In this document: positions 1 to 5,120 of the stretch, piece after piece | Layout: each line of letters starts with the position of its first letter | Numbering within the stretch: position 1 is the stretch's first letter | Source: Lutibacter sp. | GTDB lineage: Bacteria; Bacteroidota; Bacteroidia; Flavobacteriales; Flavobacteriaceae | NCBI GenBank assembly: GCA_030748365.1 | Contig: JASMME010000118.1 | Span: 1 to 5,120 of the forward strand | Length of the DNA: 5,120 bases | Direction: 5' to 3' | The notes under the pieces: generated by a model | The model's input: the letters and a program-made list of their open reading frames with translations, nothing else | Database searches by the model: none | What the model was told of the DNA's origin: nothing | Made by a program: the position numbers and the translations under genes

Positions 1-394
1 CAGCGCCTGGGTTCATATGTAATAGTTTTAGTTGCGGGTCGTACATCACCTTTAGTATATGGGAATGCCCGCTGATAAATAGATGAGGAGGGTTTTTTTT
101 CAGTGCTTCCCGAACCCTTGTTTCGTAGCGTTTGGGATAGCCGCCAATATGGGTCATCCATACCTGTACCTTTTCAATGGTGAACTGCTGGTCTAAAGGA
201 AATTCACTGCGAATCACTGCAGAGTCAATATTTCCGTATACAGCCCTTAGGGGTGCCTGCTTTTTTAGGGCGTCAGTAACTTCCAGTGAGCCAATGTCTC
301 CAGCGTGCCAGACCTCATCGGCCTCTTTTGCATAGGCCAGTATACGATCGTCTATATGATGATGGGTGTCTGATAATAGCAGGATCTTTGTCAA
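1..394 (-). CDS. YfcE/MJ0936-family metallophosphoesterase, C-terminus cut by window edge
   Basis: This is the N-terminal 131 residues of a small calcineurin-like metallophosphoesterase, a cytoplasmic, probably Mn-dependent phosphodiesterase whose natural substrate is usually unknown. The metal-binding motifs appear in order: SDTHHH (residues 8-13), GDIGS (32-36), GNID (54-57; GNCD is common elsewhere), THIGG (81-85), GHSH (109-112) and the closing MNPGA (127-131). Family members run to about 160-170 residues, so roughly 30-35 are lost beyond position 1. The start is taken as TTG at 394-392, giving MTKILLLSDTHHH, which matches how the family begins. No in-frame ATG lies upstream. An in-frame GTG at 511-509, just after a stop, would add 39 residues that look nothing like the family. 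No Shine-Dalgarno is visible, but an A-rich tract precedes the start. The gene is transcribed divergently from truA. Family assignment is secure; substrate is not inferable. Confidence 0.92.
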   Translation of the reverse strand, partial: MTKILLLSDTHHHIDDRILAYAKEADEVWHAGDIGSLEVTDALKKQAPLRAVYGNIDSAVIRSEFPLDQQFTIEKVQVWMTHIGGYPKRYETRVREALKKNPPHLFISGHSHILKVMYDPQLKLLHMNPGA

Positions 395-527
395 GGCCTT
401 GAATTTATAGGTTCTTTTTGTTTTTTCTTTATGACCAGTCAGGTAAAACAGCCTTTGCTGGGTATGATGGGATAAATACTTGTTTATCGTCAGGGCTTTT
501 TTACAAAGCACCTAAAATGTCAACTCA

Positions 528-546
528 CAAATATGCTGTATATTTG
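528..546. repeat. Inverted repeat CAAATAT-N5-ATATTTG in the divergent promoter region
   Basis: Two perfect 7-base inverted arms (528-534 and 540-546) are separated by GCTGT. Each arm forms most of the -7 element of one of the two divergent promoters proposed here, which explains the symmetry without a repressor. A dimeric regulator binding the same dyad is an alternative that the sequence cannot exclude. Confidence 0.6.
539..546 (+). promoter_or_regulatory. Putative -7 promoter element for truA and the ABC exporter
   Basis: TATATTTG is a full match to the Bacteroidota -7 consensus TAnnTTTG. At the expected 19-nt spacing the -33 position (516-519) reads AATG, only a half match to TTTG, so the promoter may be weak or helped by an activator. 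Transcription would start near 552, about 20 nt before the TTG start of truA. That placement also argues against the upstream ATG at 533, which would lie before the transcript begins. Confidence 0.45.
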
Positions 547-571
547 TCTGGTTACAAAAATAGCATTTCAA

Positions 572-1327
572 TTGAGATATTTTATTGCTCTGGCTTATAA
601 AGGCACCAAATACCACGGCTGGCAATATCAGCCCAATGCCCTGTCTATACAGGAATGTGTACAAAAAGCCCTTTCGACCATCTTGAGAACCCCTGTTGAA
701 TTGGTCGGTGCCGGCCGAACGGATGCAGGGGTACATGCGGTACAGCTCTACGCACATACCGATCTTGAAGAAGTGGAGGATCCGGAAGCCTTGGTATACA
801 AGGTCAATGCTTTTTTGCCCAATGACATCGTACTGAAGTCGATGCTTGCGGTACACCCGGAAGCCCATGCGCGTTTTGATGCCCTGAGCAGGAGTTATGA
901 ATACCGTATCTTACTTGAAAGAGACCCTTTTTTACTCGATACCACCTGGCAGCTCACGCGCCAAAAATTGGATATTGACCAAATGAATACAGCAGCCAAA
1001 GAATTGCTAAATCATACCAATTTCAAGTGTTTTTCACGTTCCAATTCAGATGTAAAAACCTTCGATTGTCAGGTAAGTCGTGCCGAATGGGTGCTGACTG
1101 ACGTGCACCTCGTTTTCCATATTACAGCCAACAGGTTCCTGCGCAATATGGTGCGGGCCATAGTCGGTACCCTGATTGAGGTAGGGCTTGGAAAAACGAG
1201 TCTTGATCAATTTACAGAAATCATCCTAAGTCGCAACCGTTCCCATGCGGGTCCTTCTGCGCCTGCCCAGGGGCTCTTCCTCACCCGTGTTAATTATCCG
1301 GAACACCTATTTGTAGACCATGGCTGA
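572..1327 (+). CDS. truA: tRNA pseudouridine(38-40) synthase TruA
   Basis: TruA converts uridines 38, 39 and 40 in the anticodon stem-loop of many tRNAs to pseudouridine, in the cytoplasm and without a cofactor. From the chosen start the protein is 251 residues, normal for the family. It opens with RYFIALAYKGTKYHGWQ. The catalytic aspartate is D51 in GRTDAGVHA (48-56), the conserved tyrosine motif is RSYEYRI (107-113), and the C-terminal signature RFLRNMVRAIVGTL (188-201) and AGPSAPAQGLFL (226-237) are intact. The start is set at TTG 572 because homologues begin at this point with MRYFI-type sequence. The in-frame ATG at 533 would add 13 unrelated residues and lies upstream of the predicted transcription start. 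The stop overlaps the ABC exporter start by 8 nt, so the two genes are cotranscribed and probably translationally coupled. Confidence 0.95.
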   Translation: MRYFIALAYKGTKYHGWQYQPNALSIQECVQKALSTILRTPVELVGAGRTDAGVHAVQLYAHTDLEEVEDPEALVYKVNAFLPNDIVLKSMLAVHPEAHARFDALSRSYEYRILLERDPFLLDTTWQLTRQKLDIDQMNTAAKELLNHTNFKCFSRSNSDVKTFDCQVSRAEWVLTDVHLVFHITANRFLRNMVRAIVGTLIEVGLGKTSLDQFTEIILSRNRSHAGPSAPAQGLFLTRVNYPEHLFVDHG

Positions 1328-3083
1328 AAAAGAAAAAATCCAGGCATTCGACTTACAGGTCTTTAAGCGCTTAATCCGCTTTGCGAGCCACTACAAAGCT
1401 GCTTTTATCACGGCTACTTTGTCAGCGGTTCTCCTGTCCTGTATTGCGTCGCTCAGGCCGGTCATTATAGACCGTATCATCGATGTTTACTATGCCAATA
1501 AAGATACTCAGGGCCTGCTGTATTTTTCAGTGATTCTACTGTTAGTGTTGTTGGGAGAGGTGCTGATGCAATTTGTATTTATCTATCGGGTAAACTGGCT
1601 GGGACAATACATTATCAGGGACATTCGCCTAAAATTACAAGCGCATATGCTCCGCTTTAAAATGGCCTATTTTGATAATTCTTCTGTGGGAAGGTTGGTA
1701 ACCCGACTGGTATCAGACACGGAAACCATTGCCCAGTTTTTTGGGAGTGGCTTGTTTATGATTATCAGTGATCTGCTAAAGATGTCGGTAGTCTCTGCGG
1801 TGATGCTTTGGATGAACTGGCGCCTGGCAGCCATCACTTTTGCCGTACTTCCCCTGATGCTCTACGCGACCAAACTTTTCCAGAAGGCTATCAAAAGCAC
1901 CTTTCAGGAAGTGAGAAAGCAGGTGGCCAATCTAAACGGATTTGTTCAGGAACGTTTAACCGGTATGAAAATTGTTCAACTCTTCAGCCGGGAGCGGATT
2001 GAATACGAAAATTTTAAAGAGATTAATGAGAAACATAAAAAAGCCCATATCAGAACCATCTGGTATTATTCTATATTCTTCCCGATTGCAGAGATACTCT
2101 CTTCAGTAACTGTGGGTTTACTAGCCTGGTACGGAGGCTTGAATATGGTTGCTTCTGGAATAACTTCTGCCGGTCAGATCATCGCGTTTATCGTTATGGC
2201 ACAGATGTTGTTCAGGCCTTTAAGGCAAATAGCCGACAAATTCAATACCCTTCAGATGGGCATGGTTGTGGGGAACAGGGTTTTTCAGGTTTTGGACATC
2301 CAGGACCAAGTTATCAGGGAGGGCAAAGCGATTGCGCCCCGGTTTTCAGGAGCCATCAGCTTTCAAGATGTACATTTTAGTTATGTGCAAGGGGTAGCGG
2401 TTCTCAAAGGGGTTTCTTTTCAGGTAGAAGCTGGAGAAACGGTTGCCATTGTAGGAGCCACTGGAGCAGGAAAATCTACCTTGATTAACCTAATCAACCG
2501 TTTTTACCTCCTTGATCAAGGGTCGATTTGTATTGATGGTCAAAATATTGAACAATACACCCTGTCCTCTTTGAGGAGTCAGATTGCCGTAGTACTTCAG
2601 GACGTCTTTTTGTTTTCAGACTCCATTTGCAACAATATCATACTCAGCAATGACGCAATCACGCTCGAAACAGTCAAAGCAGCAGCCCGGGAAATAGGCA
2701 TCCACGAATTTATCATGAGCCTGCCAGGCAACTACAACTATAATGTAAAGGAGCGTGGGGTCATGCTGTCTTCCGGACAACGCCAGCTAATTGCTTTTTT
2801 AAGGGCCTATGTCAGTAATCCGAGTGTGTTGATTCTCGATGAGGCGACTGCTTCTATAGACTCCTATTCAGAAAAGCTGATTCAACAGGCTACTTCCAAA
2901 ATCGTCCAGCACAGGACATCAATTGTCATTGCCCACAGGCTGTCTACTATCAAAAATGCTGACAGGATTATTGTTATGGACAAGGGTTTGATTGTGGAAC
3001 AGGGAACCCACCTCGAATTGTTGCAAAACAAAGGATACTACAAGACCTTATACGATCGGCAGTTTAGTCCTGAATATAGTTAA
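1320..3083 (+). CDS. MsbA-like ABC exporter, fused membrane and ATPase domains (half-transporter)
   Basis: This 587-residue inner-membrane half-transporter should act as a homodimer, using ATP to flip or export a lipid or other hydrophobic compound. The membrane domain fills about residues 15-315, with six likely helices near 25-48, 66-90, 142-165, 168-188, 248-275 and 278-300. The ATPase domain (about 345-587) is complete: A-loop Y355, Walker A GATGAGKST (379-387) with K385, Q-loop Q427, signature LSSGQ (483-487), Walker B VLILDE (503-508) with catalytic E508, D-loop around SID (512-514) and switch histidine H539. The signature has S instead of the usual G at its third position, a tolerated variant in many exporters. 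It starts inside the last codons of truA (ATGGCTGA overlap), so expression probably depends on the truA promoter. Substrate cannot be read from sequence. MsbA-type lipid A/phospholipid transport is the nearest guess, so no symbol is given. Confidence 0.95.
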   Translation: MAEKEKIQAFDLQVFKRLIRFASHYKAAFITATLSAVLLSCIASLRPVIIDRIIDVYYANKDTQGLLYFSVILLLVLLGEVLMQFVFIYRVNWLGQYIIRDIRLKLQAHMLRFKMAYFDNSSVGRLVTRLVSDTETIAQFFGSGLFMIISDLLKMSVVSAVMLWMNWRLAAITFAVLPLMLYATKLFQKAIKSTFQEVRKQVANLNGFVQERLTGMKIVQLFSRERIEYENFKEINEKHKKAHIRTIWYYSIFFPIAEILSSVTVGLLAWYGGLNMVASGITSAGQIIAFIVMAQMLFRPLRQIADKFNTLQMGMVVGNRVFQVLDIQDQVIREGKAIAPRFSGAISFQDVHFSYVQGVAVLKGVSFQVEAGETVAIVGATGAGKSTLINLINRFYLLDQGSICIDGQNIEQYTLSSLRSQIAVVLQDVFLFSDSICNNIILSNDAITLETVKAAAREIGIHEFIMSLPGNYNYNVKERGVMLSSGQRQLIAFLRAYVSNPSVLILDEATASIDSYSEKLIQQATSKIVQHRTSIVIAHRLSTIKNADRIIVMDKGLIVEQGTHLELLQNKGYYKTLYDRQFSPEYS

Positions 3084-3117
3084 TTCTTATGGGTTCTTTC
3101 CCACGTGATTTGTATGC

Positions 3118-3891
3118 TTAGTTCAAATCATACCGTATGATCTCCGTCAGTTCACTGTAGTTATTATAGGGAATGAATTCCCCGTCCTTTAGGTAGGAAA
3201 TCTTGCCGGTTTCTTCTGAGACGATTAGGCAGAGTGCATCCGTTTTCTCTGTGATACCCACCGCTGCCCTGTGGCGTAGTCCAAATCGAGAAGGCAGTGT
3301 TTTTTTAGATAGCGGGAGCACGATTCGTGCCGCTACAATGGTGTTTTCCCGAATGATGAGGGCACCGTCGTGTAAGGGGCTGTTTTTATAGAAGATACTC
3401 TCTAAAATGGCCTGGTTTACCTCGGCGTTTATCTGATCCCCGGATGTTCTAACAAAATCCAGGTTATTGGTTCGTTCCAGTACGATGAGGGCCCCTGTTT
3501 TGGTAGTGGCCAGTGATTCGCATGCGGCCAGTACTGTCTCTACATCCGTTTGGTGATGAATCTCGGATTTTAGAAAGGTCAGTTGTTTTAGAAAATTGCG
3601 TTTGTTTGTAAAATTGGTTGAACCGAGCATCAATAAGAATTTTCTAACTTCCGGCTGAAATACAATCAAAATGGCAATGGCACCCACACTGATCAGGGCG
3701 CCTAAGAGTCCGCTGAGCATCTCCATTTGCAGGGCCTGGGTGATTTTCCAGATAAGAACGATAAGGGCAATACCGATAAAAATATTGATGGCCACCGTCC
3801 CTCGTAAAAGCTTGTATATATAGTATAACAAAACTGCGACCAATACAATGTCCAGTGCGTCTAGAAAGGTGAAATCTAAAAAATCAAGCAT
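3118..3891 (-). CDS. cdaA: Membrane-bound diadenylate cyclase CdaA (c-di-AMP synthase)
   Basis: CdaA condenses two ATP into the second messenger c-di-AMP, which in other bacteria controls potassium and osmolyte transport and cell-wall homeostasis. The 257-residue protein has the standard architecture. Three N-terminal membrane helices lie at about 12-29, 35-50 and 59-78, then a short linker, then a cytoplasmic DisA_N/DAC domain (about 95-245). The catalytic DGA motif is D175-G176-A177 within SPLHDGALII, and the ATP-binding RHR motif is R206-H207-R208 within FGLRHRAAVGITE, so activity is expected. The start ATG at 3891 follows the lipoprotein stop by 44 nt, without a Shine-Dalgarno. The gene is last in a folP-lipoprotein-cdaA run. 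The cdaR and glmM partners typical of Firmicutes are not in the window. It converges on the ABC exporter gene across 34 nt with no convincing terminator. Confidence 0.95.
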   Translation of the reverse strand: MLDFLDFTFLDALDIVLVAVLLYYIYKLLRGTVAINIFIGIALIVLIWKITQALQMEMLSGLLGALISVGAIAILIVFQPEVRKFLLMLGSTNFTNKRNFLKQLTFLKSEIHHQTDVETVLAACESLATTKTGALIVLERTNNLDFVRTSGDQINAEVNQAILESIFYKNSPLHDGALIIRENTIVAARIVLPLSKKTLPSRFGLRHRAAVGITEKTDALCLIVSEETGKISYLKDGEFIPYNNYSELTEIIRYDLN

Positions 3892-3935
3892 GGTGGTTAT
3901 TTTTGTAAAAGTAAGAAAAAGATTGTTAGAGCCCT

Positions 3936-4649
3936 TTATTTACATTCGCAATCGGGTACTTTCTGCTGGTCGAAAACAAATTCTATGGGATTGCACAGAA
4001 TGCGTTCGTTACAAAGGCTGTTTACAAGGCTTTTGTAATATAGATAGTCTTGGTATAAAAGGCTGTTGTTAAAGTTTAGGTGGAGCATTGTTGGCCTTCC
4101 TGTCGAAGAAAAATCAATAAATTCCGCTAACAGTGTTTTAAAGCCCTCCTTGTCGAAGGCGCCCTCATTGATCAATACATTGTCCGGGTTGAAAGTGAGG
4201 TTTATGGAATGATAATCTCGGTAAAGAGCAGGGTGTCGCCTGATATAATCCTTAGATAGGATACTGTCTGTTTGGTATTTGGTCTGATCAAATGCGATAT
4301 AGGAGATTTTTTTTGCAAGCGTATCCGAGTAACTAAAATAATCGTGCATGCCTTTTTCGGAATGAATCGATCCAGCATGTTTTTCTATAAGAAATTCCAG
4401 TGAATGTACAAATGATTGTAAGGGCAGCCTTCGGTCAATATGGTAGATCCAGTGTGTGGCGCTGATGGTATTGTTCCTGTTAACACGGGCCAGGGTGTCC
4501 TGGCCAACCGTTTCAAAAAAGATCCATACCTGGGAATGGTTGTTTACTTCCTGTATGCCTTTTTCGAACAGTACCGGAATCTTGATTTCTTTTTTGCTGC
4601 AACCGACCACTGTGAGTAACCCCACCAGCAAGAGCCATTGTAGTTTCAT
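3936..4649 (-). CDS. Predicted lipoprotein of unknown function between folP and cdaA
   Basis: I do not recognise this 237-residue protein. It has a lipoprotein signal peptide: MK, a hydrophobic stretch (residues 4-15) and a VVGC lipobox with the lipidated cysteine at C17, followed by SKKE. The residues after C17 are basic rather than acidic, so the acidic surface-export signal described for some flavobacterial lipoproteins is absent and a periplasm-facing anchor is more likely. The body is mixed and soluble-looking, rich in aromatic residues (e.g. YFSYSD at 104-109). Residues about 146-228 follow a strand-helix-strand-helix-strand pattern reminiscent of ExbD/TolR periplasmic domains, a weak inference. 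Four cysteines sit near the end (213, 219, 234, 236) and could form disulfides in the periplasm. The ATG overlaps the folP stop as ATGA, implying translational coupling, and cdaA follows 44 nt downstream. Confidence 0.85.
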   Translation of the reverse strand: MKLQWLLLVGLLTVVGCSKKEIKIPVLFEKGIQEVNNHSQVWIFFETVGQDTLARVNRNNTISATHWIYHIDRRLPLQSFVHSLEFLIEKHAGSIHSEKGMHDYFSYSDTLAKKISYIAFDQTKYQTDSILSKDYIRRHPALYRDYHSINLTFNPDNVLINEGAFDKEGFKTLLAEFIDFSSTGRPTMLHLNFNNSLLYQDYLYYKSLVNSLCNERILCNPIEFVFDQQKVPDCECK

Positions 4650-5120
4650 TCGTCGGATTTTTGATGGGTTAGTGCTACAATCTTACAGGCTTCCACAGCC
4701 TGTTTTACATCGTGAACCCTCAGTATATTAGCCCCCTTTAACAGTGCGATGGTATTGGCGGCAGTAGTCGCATTCAGGGCCTCTCCGGGGGTAGAATTTA
4801 AGGGGGTGAAGAGCATTGATTTTCTCGAAATTCCCACCAGCATGGGTAGGTCCAGGGCTTTGAACAGGTCCAGTTTGTTTAGCAAGGTATAATTGTGTTC
4901 CACGGTTTTTCCAAAACCAAAACCAACATCGATAATTAGGTCATTTAGTCCCATGGTATGTAGCTTGGCTGCTTTCTCTGAAAAATACCGTATCAATGAC
5001 CGAGTGATGTTCTCATAAGAGGGGATTTCCTGCATATTCTGAGGGATGCCCTGCATATGCATACAGATATAGGGTACCTGTAGTTCAACCAAGGTCTTAA
5101 ACATAGTGGGATCCATTTCG
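4646..5120 (-). CDS. folP: Dihydropteroate synthase FolP, N-terminus beyond window edge
   Basis: FolP joins 6-hydroxymethyl-7,8-dihydropterin diphosphate to p-aminobenzoate, giving 7,8-dihydropteroate in folate synthesis, and is the target of sulfonamides. Only the last 157 residues are present, of about 270-280 expected. The reading frame stays open to position 5120 with a Glu codon before the first visible Met, so that internal Met (5116) is not the start. Visible family motifs are PYICMHMQGIPQ, the pterin-site loop DVGFGFGKT (codons about 4930-4904), VGISRKSM with the conserved lysine of the SRKS motif, and the C-terminal ILRVHDV holding the Arg and His of the active site. The pterin-site loop usually reads DPGFGFGK or similar; here Val (codon GTT, 4927-4925) replaces the Pro. 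The stop overlaps the lipoprotein ATG by 4 nt (ATGA), so folP leads the lipoprotein-cdaA run. Confidence 0.97.
   Translation of the reverse strand, partial: EMDPTMFKTLVELQVPYICMHMQGIPQNMQEIPSYENITRSLIRYFSEKAAKLHTMGLNDLIIDVGFGFGKTVEHNYTLLNKLDLFKALDLPMLVGISRKSMLFTPLNSTPGEALNATTAANTIALLKGANILRVHDVKQAVEACKIVALTHQKSDE

Larger units (their letters stand above)
528..558 (-). promoter_or_regulatory. Putative Bacteroidota sigma-A promoter for the metallophosphoesterase gene
   Basis: Read on the minus strand, TTTG (558-555) is followed by exactly 19 nt and then CATATTTG (535-528). The Bacteroidota consensus is TTTG - about 19 nt - TAnnTTTG, so the -33 box and spacing are perfect and the -7 box differs only at its first base. 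Transcription would begin near position 522, giving a leader of about 128 nt before the TTG start. Predicted from motif match only. Confidence 0.55.

Noticed and set aside
395..511. GTG start at 511-509 for the metallophosphoesterase
   Set aside because: It would add 39 low-complexity, family-unlike residues ahead of the normal KILLLSDTH beginning.
533..571. Longer TruA reading from ATG 533
   Set aside because: It adds 13 residues with no family similarity, and its ATG lies inside the dyad and before the predicted transcription start; TTG 572 restores the normal N-terminus.
3084..3117. Bidirectional terminator in the convergent gap (TGGG-N6-CCCA at 3090-3103)
   Set aside because: The stem is only 4 bp and no T tract follows on either strand, so it cannot be supported as an intrinsic terminator.
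3906..3913. Internal cdaA promoter (TACTTTTA on the minus strand)
   Set aside because: The last base of the -7 box mismatches and no TTTG occurs at the expected -33 distance; cotranscription from upstream is enough.
4646..5116. FolP as a complete short protein starting at Met 5116
   Set aside because: The frame is open through the window edge with a Glu codon upstream, and the N-terminal half of the enzyme is missing, so it is a fragment cut by the window.
1..5120. Defence system, prophage, insertion sequence, CRISPR array or RNA gene
   Set aside because: Nearly all of the sequence is assigned to intact housekeeping-type genes; I saw no repeat arrays, transposase-like frames, integration sites or tRNA/rRNA sequence on either strand.

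Overview
The window looks like ordinary core-genome DNA from a member of the Bacteroidota, most likely Flavobacteriaceae. Four things point there: the protein sequences (TruA, an MsbA-type ABC exporter, CdaA and FolP in their flavobacterial forms), the lack of Shine-Dalgarno sequences before the starts, matches to the Bacteroidota core promoter (TTTG - about 19 nt - TAnnTTTG), and moderate GC. Coding density is high. There is no sign of mobile elements, CRISPR, tRNA/rRNA genes or a recently acquired island. The genus cannot be fixed from this sequence.

Layout. Positions 1-394 (minus) hold the N-terminal 131 residues of a YfcE/MJ0936-type metallophosphoesterase that reads leftward out of the window. 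Positions 395-571 are a 177-nt divergent intergenic region. It contains an inverted repeat, CAAATAT-N5-ATATTTG, whose two arms look like the -7 elements of back-to-back promoters. Positions 572-3083 (plus) form a two-gene unit, truA followed by an ABC exporter, overlapping by 8 nt. A 34-nt convergent gap (3084-3117) separates this from a minus-strand unit that enters from the right edge in the order folP (5' end missing), an unnamed lipoprotein, then cdaA. folP and the lipoprotein gene overlap by ATGA, and 44 nt separate the lipoprotein gene from cdaA.

How the genes relate. TruA modifies tRNA anticodon stem-loops. The ABC exporter is probably a lipid or hydrophobic-compound flippase in the inner membrane. 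FolP makes dihydropteroate for folate synthesis. CdaA is a membrane-bound diadenylate cyclase making c-di-AMP. The lipoprotein sits translationally coupled between folate synthesis and c-di-AMP synthesis and has no function I recognise. It is the least explained gene here, and its C-terminal half vaguely resembles an ExbD/TolR periplasmic domain in secondary-structure pattern.

Both genes facing the divergent promoter region appear to start with TTG rather than ATG, so a finder limited to ATG would miss the metallophosphoesterase and put the TruA start too far upstream. I see no undescribed multi-gene system. The most worthwhile points are the overlapping divergent promoters with paired TTG starts, and the lipoprotein gene linked to cdaA.
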